NCBI GenBank assembly: GCA_938015455.1
Contig: CALLPL010000025.1
Location: 1-40,237, forward strand
Direction: 5' to 3'
DNA length: 40,237 bases
Source of the DNA: an uncultured Candidatus Altimarinota bacterium
GTDB taxonomy: Bacteria > Patescibacteriota > Gracilibacteria > BD1-5 > UBA6164
Part shown: one piece after another, positions 1 to 10,805 of the stretch
Layout of the letters: every line of letters begins with the position of its first letter
Position numbering within the stretch: the stretch's first letter is position 1
The notes under the pieces: generated by a model
What the model saw: only the letters and a program-made list of their open reading frames with translations
Databases searched by the model: none
Told to the model about the DNA's origin: nothing
Position numbers and translations under genes: made by a program

Positions 1-1127
1 TATTGATCAAAGTCTATATAATCATCCTCTAGCATTCTTCCAAGTATGAAATCTTTTCGTCCTGTTTGGTACTCTATTGTTTCTCTGACTCATTTTATCT
101 TTATTCCATTTAAGAGAGTAAGGAGTTCAGAGTAATCTATAACACTACATCCATCAGCATCAACTGTGATATTTGATTTTGAAAAATCCTTATTGAGTCC
201 ACAAAGCAGAGACTCGGAATCAGAAAAACGTTGAAGTTGTAGGCTCTCTATGTACGCTGACATTTTTTTCACTAGTCCAACATGTTCGTTATCTTCTAGC
301 AGAGCATTTGTTGTAAGTTGAATTTGATTTTCATTGTCTTCATTTGGATATACATATGGATATCCAACAAGCCTATCAAAATTATTGTATGGAGAGTAAT
401 AACTTGGTCATTTAGGGAGAGATGCAAGCATTGATGATTCTAGTATAGAAAGATCTTTAGAGCTTTTCGCAAAAAATGTTCTTGCAGCTTGTTCTATACC
501 AAATGCGTTTGATCAAAATGATATTTTATTCAAATAGAGTTCGAGTATCTTTTCTTTCGAGAGATTGTTTGTGAGCTTATAGGCCAGATACATTTCCTTG
601 ATTTTTCTCTCTGCTGTTCGTTCATTCGTGATGATCATGTTTCTGATGAGCTGCTGCGTGAGAGTTGAAGTCCCCTCTATTTTGTCAGATTTTCAGCTAG
701 CTCTATAGAGTACAGCCCTAGTAAGACCAATGAGATCTACTCATGGATTCTCAAAAAATCTTTTATCCTCTCAAGCAACAATTGCATTTACCATATTTTG
801 GTTAATATTTTCGTAGTCCTGATAGGTACGTTTTTCTTCAAAAACTTTATAAAGTTCACTTCCATTCCTATCATAGATGATGGATGCTTCGGCAATTTCT
901 AATTTCTCAAGTTCATTAATAGATGGAAGAGGTTCTATATATTTTTTGTAGAGTATAAGTATTCCGATACAAGCAAGTACGAAACAGAATAATAAAAACC
1001 ATCCAAAAAACTTTAAGAGTCCTCACTTTCGCCTCTTTTTTGCAACCTTTACTGCAGGAGTCTTTTTAAAGACTCGTTTTTTATATGTTTTCGGAGTTTC
1101 ACTGACTCTTCGCTTTTCAAATGCCAT
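1..1127 (-). CDS. Penicillin-binding protein 1A-type transglycosylase, N-terminal part (partial)
   Basis: Peptidoglycan glycosyltransferase (GT51) of class A PBPs, which polymerises lipid II at the outer face of the membrane. The start is the ATG at 1127; the frame runs off the left edge, so about 375 residues are visible. A basic N-terminus (KKRRK) is followed by one membrane segment at about residues 39-60, then GT51 signatures: EDKRFFENPGVD near residue 120, with the catalytic Glu, and EGTSTLTQQLIRN near 150. The last visible part, GRKDFILGRMLEDDYI, is typical of the linker to the transpeptidase domain, which lies outside the window. Several conserved glycines are TGA codons. It follows the LCP ligase gene by 9 bp, so the two wall genes are probably cotranscribed. 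Confidence 0.93.
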
Positions 1128-1136
1128 ACGACTGTA

Positions 1137-2642
1137 TTAAAAACTAGGGGGATTTTCCTCAGGTTGAGGAATTGTGTCTATCAGGGTTCACGAGGAAATC
1201 TCCTCATCCTCAATACTATCTACTAAAACTATTTCTATATGAGTACCACTTCCACTGAAGAGTGGAAAATCAGTCCTTTCTGAATCTATATCAAGAGCTT
1301 TTTCAATAATTGAGAGACTCGTGTCATTATCTTGAATACCATTATAATACAAAATTGATTTTTCAAACTTTTTTTCTGTGAGATTTGATAGAAGGATATT
1401 ATTTTCCTGAATAAGGCCATAAGGTTTGAGTATATTTGAGTATTCACTTGCAAGGCCAGGAACTCAGCTTGCATTATAAAGAGCTATATTTTTTGGAGTT
1501 GAGAAGATTTCTGGTGTATCAAATACGAGCTGAGAAAAATCCTGGATCTCGTTATAAACATTCAGGTCATAGTAGGTTGCTCCATTTGGGATAATGACAC
1601 TTTTTCCTTCAAAGTATTGCCTGAGAGGAGTATAGAGAAAGCCTCATGTTCCGCAATCAGCTTCTTCATAAAAACAGCTATCATTGAGATTGAAACTCAG
1701 AGTTTGAGTATTTTCCCAAGACTTGAGATCGAGAGCAACTTGTATAATTTCTTTTAGAGACATATCTGTTTCTATGTACTGAGATATTATCTCATAGAGT
1801 TCAATGATTTTCTTTCTGTCTTTAAAATACCCAAGTTCTGAGACTTTTTGCTTGAGAGAGGATATAATTTCTTGCTGCCTGAGAGATCTATCAAAGTCGC
1901 TGGTTGAATACCTACTTCTTGCATACATGAGTGCTACCTCACCATCAAGCGTCCATGTTCATTTTTTGAGAATAAAGCTTTTATAGCCAAGATTTCCATC
2001 GGGGTAATTGTTATCAACAAAGTTTTTTTCAAGCGTAACATCCACTCATCATAATACATTAACTATTTCAATAAAACCTTGAAAATCGAGATTTACATAA
2101 TAATCAACATTTTTTCCTGTAATCTCTGTGATTTTCCCCATGAGTTCATTCATGGCTGCTTTTTTTCATCTTTGTAGTCCATGAAAATATACTTCATTAA
2201 TTTTTCCTTCATCATCTGTTCCTGGATATTCTACATAGAGATCTCTAGGAATTGAGAGCATAGAAATAGTTTGTTTTTCATTATTGAGTCCCATGAGTAT
2301 AAGCGTATCGGTAAGGTCTGGAGCATCATGACTCCCTCATCACTTTCCAGTGAGGAGTATATAGCTTATATCAGTATTTACTTTTTCTTCACCAATTATA
2401 TCTTGAGTCATATCTAGAGGAGATCACGAGGAGTTTGCGAAGTCAAATACACGGAAATTTAGATTATTCATAGCTCAAACAACAAAAACTCACATCAAAA
2501 ATATTCCCAGTACTCCTATTCATCAAAGAAGGAAAGGGGTTTTATAGGTTTTATGGCTTTGTGGAACGATTTTTTTCTTTTTGAAAAACACGTATTGTAC
2601 ATTAAAAAAATGAGCGTCATAACTATATAGAAAACTCAGCAT
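1137..2642 (-). CDS. LytR-CpsA-Psr (LCP) family protein with LytR C-terminal domain
   Basis: 501 residues. LCP proteins transfer undecaprenyl-linked glycopolymers to peptidoglycan outside the membrane. Seen: a short cytoplasmic basic stretch (FFKKKKIV), one membrane segment near residues 34-55, then the LCP domain with DAPDLTDTLILMGLN, SIPRDLYVEYPG and the distal VALMYARSRYSTSDFDRSLRQQ, where the conserved Asp and Arg residues of the family are present. The C-terminus (NASGVPGLASEYSNIL to THIEIVLVD) matches the LytR_C domain. The ATG at 2642 was chosen as the first in-frame ATG; a GTG 16 codons further in is possible. The stop is TAA. It lies immediately upstream of the PBP gene, divergent from sodB. 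Confidence 0.92.
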
Positions 2643-2729
2643 TTATCAAAAATATATTTATAATTCTTAACTTCTTCTTACAATAGAAAAATATCCTGTT
2701 TTAATGTATAACTCCTAACTCTAAAAAAT

Positions 2730-3314
2730 ATGAAACACGAACTTGTATCGCTCCCGTATGCTAAGAATACTCTAGAGCCAATTATGTCAGAAGAAACGCT
2801 CAGTTTTCACTATGATAAACATCATCTTGCATACGTAAATAAACTGAATGAATTACAAACTTGAACAGAATTTGAAAATATGAATCTCGAGGAAATAATA
2901 AAAAATTCTTCAGGAGGAATATTTAACAATGCAGCTCAAATCTGGAACCACAATCTCTTCTGGAATAGTTTTTGCCAGCCCTCTCTTAATTCTCTCCCAG
3001 GGGGAGAGACAAAGCTACATAAACTTATAGAAACAAGTTTTGGAAGTCTTGAAAATTTGAAAGAAAAATTCAAGGCAGAATCTCTCGGAAGATTTGGATC
3101 AGGATGGGTGTGGCTCGTACAAAAGTGAGAGACTCTCGAAATCTACTCAACTCCAAATGCTGAAAACCCCCTTACCGAAGGAGGAACAGCACTCCTTGGC
3201 TGTGATGTTTGGGAGCATTCATACTACATAGACTACCGAAATGACCGAGGAGCCTTCATCGATAATTTCTGGAAGATTGTTGATTGGGATAAAGTTGCTG
3301 AGAGGCTGCGATAA
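2730..3314 (+). CDS. sodB: Superoxide dismutase, iron type
   Basis: 194 residues, the usual length for Fe/Mn-SOD, which converts superoxide to hydrogen peroxide and oxygen. The metal ligands can be placed at His27 (FHYDKHH), His74 ([11 protein letters not shown]), Asp159 and His163 ([15 protein letters not shown]). Gln70 in the AAQ-WNH motif is the position used by iron-type enzymes, so iron is inferred. Two TGA codons (residue 44 and the one after VWLVQK) must be Gly to give a continuous protein; this is one of the clearest proofs of the code here. The segment [10 protein letters not shown] between the second ligand helix and the next helix is slightly longer than usual and is a palindromic repeat at DNA level. 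The gene stops one base before the convergent gene's stop. Confidence 0.97.
2989..3010 (+). repeat. Short palindromic repeat inside sodB
   Basis: A short inverted repeat (ctctccc/gggagag) preceded by cctctcttaat, read in frame as [10 protein letters not shown]. The same phrase occurs in ileS as PHLNSSPQGE, encoded by a longer copy of the same DNA repeat. This is probably a truncated copy of the palindromic element also present at 17046-17128, 31021-31099 and 33083-33188. Confidence 0.6.
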
Positions 3315-3935
3315 TTAAATTCAGAGTTCTATGAGAGGATCATTATGATATAATCGTTTTCTTTCTAATCAATCTATACCAGCTTTAACTAGAGCTCATT
3401 CTCAAACCATTCAAGATCGAGCTTCTCCTGAGTTTCTTTCAATATAGGTAATAAAGGGTAAATTTGTACTTGTAGCCACTAATTTATCGATTTTAGGCCA
3501 TATACTTTTAAGAAAATTTCCTGTAGCTGTGGATAGCTCATTTAAGGGTAATTCCATATCTAGTATAGTTTCACTAGGAATAAAAGTATTTTCATTAAAA
3601 GTCCTCATTCAGTTTATGATTGCAATGTCTCACATAGATTCCGTATCGGAATCAGCAATTACAAGCTCTCCTCCCATAAATAATTTCTCCTCAGGTTTTT
3701 GAGGGTTGGGATTTAATTTAAAGGCCTCAAATTCAAGTCAAACTTCTCCATAGCTTCTTTTCATTAGCCAAAATATTTCAGATGCAGTAGTTAAGGTTGC
3801 CTCAGAAACATTATCTCCTATATCTCAGATTCTTCATGGTATAGTTCACTGAATACATAAACTTTGATATGAATCAACAAAAGGTCTTTTTTTAACATCA
3901 GACATATCAGAAATTTCTTGAAATCGCATAGTCAT
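3315..3935 (-). CDS. Hypothetical protein, 206 aa
   Basis: Not recognised. It begins MTMRFQEISDMSDVKKRPF (a second ATG lies two codons in) and is read through seven or more TGA codons as Gly. It has no signal peptide and no membrane segment. Its middle holds an alternating strand-like stretch (EVGLEFEAFKLNPNP, then KLFMGGELVIADSDTESMGDIAIINGM); the C-terminal third (ITYIERNSGEARSGMVGEGALVKAGIDWLERKRLYHND) has the look of a compact alpha/beta enzyme end. A distant GNAT-like fold is conceivable but I see no diagnostic motif. It converges on sodB with no bases between the stops, and is divergent from the Bat operon across 145 bp. Confidence 0.75.
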
Positions 3936-4080
3936 AAATAAATTACTTATCAAATACTAATTACATTAAAAGCATTTATACCTTTTAGTCAAACTTTTAT
4001 CCCTTTCTTGCTTTGTTCTTACTTTTAAAAAGTATATTTTTTTATACAATTAGGATCTAAATTTATTTGATAAAAGAGAG

Positions 4081-5028
4081 ATGGAGCTTATGAAGGAATT
4101 TGCTGAGAAAATGAAGGAACTTCAAGAGGAGGTTGGGAAGATAATTGTGGGACAGGATGATCTGAAGCGTGATATCATGGTAGCGCTCTTTGCTGGAGGA
4201 CATATCTTGCTTGAGGGAGCTCCAGGGCTTGCGAAGACTCGGACGGTGAGTACGTTTTCAGATGCTCTTGGGCTGAAGTTTCAGAGAATTCAGTTTACTC
4301 CGGACTTATTGCCGAGTGACCTGATTGGAGCGAAAATATATGATCCTGAGGCAAAACAGTTTGAGGTGAAAAAGGGGCCTGTTTTTGCAAACTTTGTCCT
4401 CGCAGATGAGATTAATAGGGCTCCAAGCAAGGTCCAATCAGCTCTGCTAGAGGCTATGGAAGAAAGGCAGGTGACTATTGGAGAGGAGACCTTTCCACTG
4501 GACGCTCCGTTTATGGTTCTTGCAACACAGAATCCTCTTGAACAAGAAGGAACATTTCATCTGCCAGAAGCGCAGCTTGATAGGTTTCTCCTCAAAACTA
4601 TTGTTGAATACCCAACTACGAGCGAAGAGCGAGAAATACTTACAGGATCTCTGCAGCGCGAAATAACAAAAATCTCAAAAATCTTAACAAAAAAAGAAAT
4701 ACTGTGAGTTCAAAAGCTCATAGATGAGGTTGAGGTTTCTGATCCAGTATATGACTATATTTGTCGTATTATTGCTGCGAGTAGAGATACAAAACGCTAT
4801 ACAGAGATAGTTTATGGAGCATCTCCGAGAGCTTCTCTATCGCTTCTTCGAACAAGTAAAGTCTTGGCTGCACTTGAATGAAGAGATTTTGTTCTGCCTG
4901 AGGATATTAAATCTATGGCTCATGGAGTACTTCGTCATAGGATAATTTTGAGTTACGAAGCTCTAGCCGAAGATACTCGAACAGATGACGTGATAGAGAA
5001 AATCTTAGAGGATACGAGAATAGACTAA
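4081..5028 (+). CDS. MoxR-family AAA+ ATPase
   Basis: 315 residues, first gene of a Bat-like operon. MoxR ATPases are chaperone-like AAA+ proteins that act with von Willebrand A (VWA) proteins. Seen: Walker A GAPGLAKT at residues 46-53, Walker B VLADEINRAPSK at about 107-118, and the sensor/arginine-finger region TQNPLEQEGTFHLPEAQLDRFLLK at about 152-176, all standard for the family. TGA codons late in the gene (after KKEIL and in AALEG) read as Gly. The ATG at 4081 sits behind a purine-rich stretch (aaaagagag); no competing upstream ATG is seen. The DUF58 gene follows after 15 bp. Confidence 0.96.
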
Positions 5029-5043
5029 TTTCAAATCCTAGAT

Positions 5044-5868
5044 ATGCAAAAGACTCAAAAACGTCTCCAGATCAAAACTAAAAAACTTATGAATTCACTC
5101 TTCGTAGGAAATTTTAAATCTGCCTTTCATGGCCGGGGAATTGAGTTTCAAGACTTTCGTGAATATTCTCCAGAGGATGACGCAAAATATATAGATTGGG
5201 TTATCTCAGGAAGAGAAGGAAAGACTATTATGCGACGATACCGTGAAGACAAAGAGGGGACTATCATGTGTATATTTGATGATAGAGTGTCCCTGAGATT
5301 TCGCTCAGGAATTAAATATGAGCTTGCCAATGAACTGCTAATGCTCATTGGTCAGGCAAGTCTCATGAGCTGAGAAAACTTTGGCTGATATCATCTTAGC
5401 CGTGAGTGACATGAATATATTGCCCCAAAAAAATCGCAAATTTCACTGCAGAAATTTTTGATTAGTAAGAATCCCCAAGAATATAACTGAACTCTTTCAC
5501 TCGATTTCTTTCTCAAGAATCCCCTAAAGAGAAGTATTGTGTTTATTGTGAGTGATAGTCTAGAGCTTGATGAAAAGAGTTTTCGTATTGCTGCATTAAA
5601 ACACGATCTTGTTTATTTGCATATATCTGATGGCTTTGAGAATACTTTGGATGGTTCATGAGTAGAAACGCTCAGAGGAAGGTGATCGATATTTTGAATA
5701 AATCTCGATAATACAAAGAAAAAAGAACTCTATAGAGTAAAAAGAAAGCAAAAACTTGACGCTTTTGCCCGAAAGGTACGATCTCTTGGATGAGAAGTGG
5801 CATTTATCGATAATACAAAGTCAGTTTTTTCAGTACTCCTCTCTCTGATGAAACGACGAGAAAAATAA
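5044..5868 (+). CDS. DUF58 domain protein of the Bat operon
   Basis: 274 residues. DUF58 proteins almost always sit between MoxR and VWA genes and are thought to be part of the same complex; the biochemical role is unknown. The family block is clear: GRGIEFQDFREYSPEDDAKYIDW followed by REGKTIMRRYREDKEGT (about residues 35-80). The C-terminal half resembles a VWA fold (FIVSDSLELDEKSF). Without reading TGA as Gly the protein would stop at residue 109. The next gene starts 20 bp downstream. Confidence 0.93.
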
Positions 5869-5888
5869 TTTTTTAATATAAACTCTCA

Positions 5889-6815
5889 ATGTTCCTAAAA
5901 TATATTGTGGCCCTTGTATGTCTTATTCCTAGCTTTACTTTTGCAAATGATCAGGTTCAGGTATCACTGAGCTCTGAAAATGTGAATCCCTGACAAACTA
6001 TAGTAGTTGAAATACTTTTTGATCCCGGGGTTTCAAGCTGAGAGATAGAGCTATCTATTCCTGGAATAGAAAAATTCCAGGTCTTTTCACAATCACAGCA
6101 GCAGAGAGTTCAGGCTATAAATGGTGAGACTCAGACTCAATTTATGTATCAACTACAAATTGCAGCTGAGGAAGAGGGAAGCTTTATTATTGGTCCAGTG
6201 GTCGTTGATCTCTGAGATTTTGAACTTATCGATGACGAGAGTTTTACTATTCAGGTAGGCAAACCCAATCCTCCACTTAATTCAAATGCTCTGCAAAAGA
6301 CTCCAGAAATAACAGAAACACCAGAACCTAAGGCTCAAGAGATAGTCCCAAAGCCAGAGATCAAGCCTCTGAGATGATATACTCCTCCAACGCTCCTATT
6401 AATTATTGGATTTATAATATTCCTTATAACTTTTTATTGGCTTTTACGGAAATATTTCTTCCCATATAAAGATCCAGTGCAAAGGGAAATCCCAAAGCAT
6501 ATCCTTGACGCAAAAAGAAAATTTGAGCTGTATTTTCAGAAGTTAGAGCATGTACATGAGGAATTATCAGCGCAAGAGTTTTCTCGCAAACTACAATTGG
6601 GAATTCGAAAGATTATGAGTCTACAATGAGTACAAGTAGCGCAGACAGGGACGCTCAGAGAGTTTAAAAAGTTAAAAGATTTCCAGGAACATGAATTATC
6701 ATGAGTATTTGCTGAGAGTTATGAATACGAATTTTCTTCTCAAGATTTGGCTTCGAGTAAAAGAAAAGAATATCTAGAGCAAGTAATAAAATATGTAAGA
6801 AATATATGAGAATAG
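5889..6815 (+). CDS. BatD-like membrane protein
   Basis: 308 residues. The N-terminal signal peptide (FLKYIVALVCLIPSFTFA) is followed by a beta-rich extracytoplasmic part (VQVSLSSENVNPGQTIVVEI, FQVFSQSQQQRVQAI) of the BatD/'oxygen tolerance' type, a Pro/Glu-rich linker, one membrane segment at about residues 166-187, and a helical cytoplasmic tail. It is shorter than classical BatD (often above 500 residues), so the match rests on topology and on its position between DUF58 and VWA genes. The final codons overlap the next gene by 10 bp (6806-6815), which suggests translational coupling. Confidence 0.82.
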
Positions 6816-7801
6816 ATGGATTTATATTCCCTGAAATATTACTGATTTGCGCGATTCTTATTTTTATATGCGCAGTACTATTTTTTGTATATCGTCCGAA
6901 AGAGAATTTTTGAGACCTAGAGCTTATACGAGAGATATATGGGTATCAGAGCTGGTGGTATAGATGATATGTTTTTTTGCTACTCATATCTACAATTGGT
7001 TTTGCTTTACTACTTGCTGAACCCTATGAGTCACTCAAGAAGGAAAAGATCAAAAAGAATGGTATAGATATAGAGATTGTCTTTGATTTGAGTTATTCTA
7101 TGATTGCAAAGGATTTAAAACCGAACCGACTTGAGGTGGCGAAAAGTGTGTTTGTTGACTTTGTTTCTCAGTTAAAAACTGATAGAGTGTGACTCATTCT
7201 TTTTGCCTGAAAACCCTTTCAATCGGTCCCTTTGAGCTATGATTACGATTTCCTTAAGAGTTTTATTACTGAGATAGATATGGAAACAATAGATCAATGA
7301 AGATGATGACTTCAAGGAACAGCTATAGGTGATGGACTTGTACTAGCAAGTGATGTTCTCCTGCGTGATACTACTGATCGAGAAAAAGTAATTATCCTCA
7401 TAACTGATGGAGAAGCGAATGTTTGAGTAAAACCTGAAGTCGCACTGAAACTCTTAAAAGATAAGGGAATAAAGACATATACAATATGAGTTGGTAAAGA
7501 TAAGCAGAGCAGTATTGATGTAGTGAATCCTCTAGGCTTTGGGCAGAGAATTCTCGTATGATGACTGGATGAAAAAATACTTAAAAAAATAGCAAAAGAA
7601 ACAGGGGGGAAATATTTTCGAGCTGACTCTCCTGAGGCATTTAAAAATATTGTAAGCACTATTGCGAAACTTGAAAAGAAGCCACTTGAAACGGAACTTT
7701 ATAGTTTTCAGCAAGAGGCGAGTAAAGAAATTATACTTATAATGTTTTTTGTACTGAGTCTTGTTTCATGAGTATATTTTGTTAAAAAAATTAGATTTTA
7801 A
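6806..7801 (+). CDS. BatA-like VWA domain membrane protein
   Basis: 331 residues. Two N-terminal membrane segments (about residues 8-29 and 54-72), a VWA domain from about residue 88, and a C-terminal membrane anchor (IILIMFFVLSLVSGVYFV). The metal-ion-dependent adhesion site is intact: DLSYS near residue 93, the Thr of GTAIGDG near 172, and ITDGE near 199. VWA proteins of this operon bind partners through the metal site and are presumed substrates of the MoxR ATPase. The ATG at 6806 overlaps the BatD-like stop codon; the frame continues without a stop other than TGA. Confidence 0.94.
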
Positions 7802-7804
7802 ACT

Positions 7805-8626
7805 ATGAGATACTTACAACTACAGATTTTGCAAAATATAGTACTTATAATATCTCTGCTTTGTTTTGCGTGTTATGGTTTTTTGTATTTTTCTTGAGAT
7901 CGAGATAATGACTTCCCAGAAGGTGGAACAAATATAGCCTTTATACTTGATGTATCACAAAGTATGCTTGTAAGAGATATGGGAGATATGACGAGGCTTG
8001 ATTGGGCTAAGAATGAAATAGTAGAACTGCTCTCAAGACATAGATGAGCAGAGTTTGCACTCAGTGTCTTTGCAGGAGAGTCTGTTCGGGTGCTGCCATT
8101 TACGGGGGACGTTTGAGTATTCCAGACCTTTCTAGGCTGACTCTCGAGTGATAATCTCTCTGTTCAAGGAACTCAGATTAATCTAGCCCTAGAGGATGCT
8201 CTTTTAAGCTTTGGTACTGATAGGACAGGAACTCTTGTGATCCTTACAGATGGTGACGAAGATGATATTAATATAGATTCGACAGTATTAAAAGCTCTTA
8301 AAGATCAATCTCTTGATATAAAGATAGTATGAATTTGAACAGAATCAGGTTGAAATATCGTTGAGGGTATCGACCCCTTTGGGAGAATTGTTTATAAAGT
8401 ATATGAAGGAGAACGCGTTGTTGCTAGGCTTAACGAAATTTGACTAAAGAGTCTCGCAAAAGACCTTTGAGGACAGTATTACGATGCAGGAGAAGATATA
8501 GGTATTAGCTTTGGTTGAAATAAAATGCAAGAGAGTTATACGCCTGAAAAAAAGTTCCTTTGGCTTGCATTATTGTCATGGATTTGTTTTATTATTTGTA
8601 GTATTTATCCTTTATATAAAACATAA
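7805..8626 (+). CDS. BatB-like VWA domain membrane protein
   Basis: 273 residues, starting 3 bp after the BatA-like gene. N-terminal membrane segment (about 10-29), VWA domain with the metal site LDVSQSM near residue 47 and ILTDGDEDD near 143, and a C-terminal membrane segment (FLWLALLSWICFIICSIYPLY). Many conserved VWA glycines are TGA. A second VWA protein next to BatA is the normal Bat arrangement. The next gene starts 3 bp after the stop. Confidence 0.92.
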
Positions 8627-8629
8627 ACT

Positions 8630-9361
8630 ATGAGAAAAAGAGTTTATATATTTATTTTTTGTTTTCCTTTACTTGTTTTGGGATACATCTTTTTTCAGTG
8701 ATATATTTGGTACCAATTTTATGAGCAAAGACAGTTATATAATGAAGAAAGATATGAAGAGATTCTCTCTGCTCTCGATAACGAAAGACTCTTAATAGAC
8801 CCCGCGTATTTGCATAATTTGGGGAATACGAACTATGAGCTTTTTGACCCAGCAGAGAAGAATATTGAGGTTCTACTTGAGTCACTTAAGTATTATAGTT
8901 GAGCGCTCCTCAACTCTGATCACCCTGATACTCAGTTTAATTATGACGTAGTAATGAAACTTTTAAATGAGACACTTTCATCCTGAGGTGGTAGTGAACA
9001 GGAAGAGAAAACTCAAGATGAGGGTACTCAACAAGAGAAAGAAATAGAGACTCCACAAGAAGAATCTGAGGAAGAGTCAGATACATGAGAAAGTCCAGAC
9101 ACACAAAAGAAACAGGAATCAGAACAAGATCTTCAGATAAATAAGCGAGACGAAGAATATAAATTAGATGAAGGTCAAAATATATGAGAACTCAGTCCAA
9201 GAGAGCAGCGTGAAATTGATGAAACGATAGAAGAGCTAAAGCAGGAACAAAAAGTAAATCAACAGTTTTTTAAAAAGCAGCCTCAAGAGGGAAGGTTTAA
9301 TAATGCTTTCGATATGCTTTTTGAAGAGGATATTAATAGAGGCTGAGAAAAAGACTGGTAG
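8630..9361 (+). CDS. BatC-like protein with N-terminal anchor and acidic tail
   Basis: 243 residues, last gene of the Bat-like operon. One N-terminal membrane segment (RVYIFIFCFPLLVLGYIFF), then a TPR-like helical stretch (YLHNLGNTNYELFDPAEKN, YYSGALLNSDHPDTQFNYDVVMKLL), a long Glu/Gln-rich segment (about residues 125-190) and a conserved-looking C-terminus (FNNAFDMLFEEDINRGGEKDW). TPR proteins in this place are called BatC or BatE in other bacteria; helical composition and position support that, but the TPRs are degenerate. The stop is TAG. Confidence 0.75.
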
Positions 9362-9421
9362 AATAAGACTCTTTTATAAAACTTAAAAAACAAAGGGCTA
9401 ATACCCTCTGTTGTAAATGCG

Positions 9422-9450
9422 AGTAGTAGGTTTTAATCTACTACTTTATT
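9422..9450. terminator. Bidirectional terminator between Bat operon and ybaB
   Basis: Perfect 8 bp stem agtagtag/ctactact (9422-9429 with 9438-9445), 8 nt loop, followed by a short T-rich stretch. It lies between two convergent genes. Confidence 0.6.
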
Positions 9451-9464
9451 TGTATAGTATAAAA

Positions 9465-9809
9465 TTATTTTGTCATACCAGGAAGTCCTCCTGCTCCTCC
9501 CATCATATCCCCAAGTCCCATACCTTGCATTACTCCTTGCATTTTATCTCCTGCTACTTCTTGGGCTTTTTTCATTCCCTTGTTTACAGCTTCCATTATT
9601 GCTGATTCTAGAGCAGCTTTTTGTGATCCTGAGAGACCAGGAATAAGAGTATCTGCTTCAAATTCAGCCTTTTCAACTTTCATCTCACCGTTTACGGTGA
9701 TAACAAGACCATCCACCTCTGCTTCGATGAGAGTATTTTCAAGTTCTTTTTTTACTTTCATTGCTTCTTGTTGGAGCTTCATGAGCTCTCCTGCTTTACT
9801 AAAATCCAT
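9465..9809 (-). CDS. YbaB/EbfC family nucleoid-associated protein
   Basis: 114 residues, normal size for this DNA-binding dimer. It has the helical N-terminus (LMKLQQEAMKVKKELENTLIE), the central strands with GLVITVNGEMKVEKAEF, and the C-terminal helix (LESAIMEAVNKGMKKAQEVAGDKM) followed by a Met/Gly-rich tail (MQGMGLGDMMGGAGGLPGM). The family commonly sits next to dnaX/recR; here it stands alone, divergent from the acidic protein gene across 136 bp. No TGA codon is used for Gly in this gene. Confidence 0.95.
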   Translation of the reverse strand: MDFSKAGELMKLQQEAMKVKKELENTLIEAEVDGLVITVNGEMKVEKAEFEADTLIPGLSGSQKAALESAIMEAVNKGMKKAQEVAGDKMQGVMQGMGLGDMMGGAGGLPGMTK

Positions 9810-9945
9810 TATCTTATTTTTATTAAATATAGTAGCAAGATTATAGGTCGCAATTCTATTTTTTCAAGAAAAATATGTATTTTCTTGCAGAGGGGTGAAA
9901 TATATGGTATCCTAAAGATATATTATTATTTATAAATATTATTTT

Positions 9946-10758
9946 ATGGCAGCACCAGCAACACAAGATGATGATCTACTCATCATTGCAGACGACAGTT
10001 CTGATAGTGACAGTGGAGATATTGATTTTTCTTTCGATTTTGGAGACGAAAATAAAGATGAAGAAGTAAATCAGAAAGCAGAAACTGAAACAGCAACTAT
10101 TACTCAGACAGAAGAATGAACTTCTCTAGATCAAGAGGTGTCAATTGTTGCTGAACCTGATAGTGAGTCTTCTATCCTAGAAACAGAAGAAGTATCTAGT
10201 CTCATAGAAGTTTCTGAAGCTCCAAGCGAGGAGGTAGTTTCTCAGGAAGAGGTTTCTACTGAAGCTAAAACATCAGAAGAAGTTCTTGATTTCGGTTTAG
10301 ATCTTACTTCTGATGAAGTAAGTGAAACTCCAGAAGTAGAAGAAGTAAGCGTAGAGGAAACAAATACAAAAGAAGAAATTTCTTTTGATCTTGGAATTTC
10401 GGATGAGACTACTGGAGATATCCAAGAAGAAGTAAGCGTAGAAGAAACAGGTACTGCTACTGGTGGATGATCTACATGAGACGATAGCTCTATGAACGAT
10501 ATTCTTTCAGCGACTATTGCAAAACTTACTGCAAGAAAAGCAAGTATCGCTTCTCAAAAAGAAGAAAAACTCAAACATGAAGATGAGATTAAAGCTCAAA
10601 TAACAGCACTTCAAGACGAACATGCTGGAATCGAACAAGAGCTTACTGGTCTTGATAGTGAATCTAACAAGATTACGGCAAACATCGATGAACTTGAGGG
10701 CATGAAAATGGATCCAGTGAAAGAACACAACGCAAAGCGAGTAGCAAAGAAGAAATAA
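9946..10758 (+). CDS. Acidic, low-complexity protein with C-terminal coiled coil
   Basis: 270 residues, no recognised family. The first two thirds are Asp/Glu/Ser/Thr-rich and probably disordered, with an FDFGDE/DFGLDL/FDLGIS motif recurring three times (near residues 31, 120 and 146) and a duplicated EEVSVEET segment. After a Gly-rich hinge (GTATGGGSTGDDSS, partly TGA-coded) comes a coiled coil of about 75 residues (ILSATIAKLTARKASIASQKEEKL onward) and a basic end (AKRVAKKK). The repeated acidic motif could be a docking peptide. The frame is joined through three TGA codons. A strong terminator follows. Confidence 0.85.
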
Positions 10759-10774
10759 TATATTAAAGATAAAT

Positions 10775-10805
10775 AAAAGACTCTCTAGTTAATAGAGAGT
10801 CTTTT
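10775..10805. terminator. Bidirectional rho-independent terminator
   Basis: A 12 bp perfect stem (aaaagactctct/agagagtctttt) with a 7 nt loop. The T-rich arm serves the plus-strand gene and the A-rich arm gives a U-run for the minus-strand gene. The stop codon of the minus-strand gene overlaps the last two bases. Confidence 0.85.

Noticed and set aside
1644-1928. Apparent broken genes (fragments ending at TGA) across the window
   Set aside because: They join into intact genes under translation table 25, so they are neither pseudogenes nor frameshifts.
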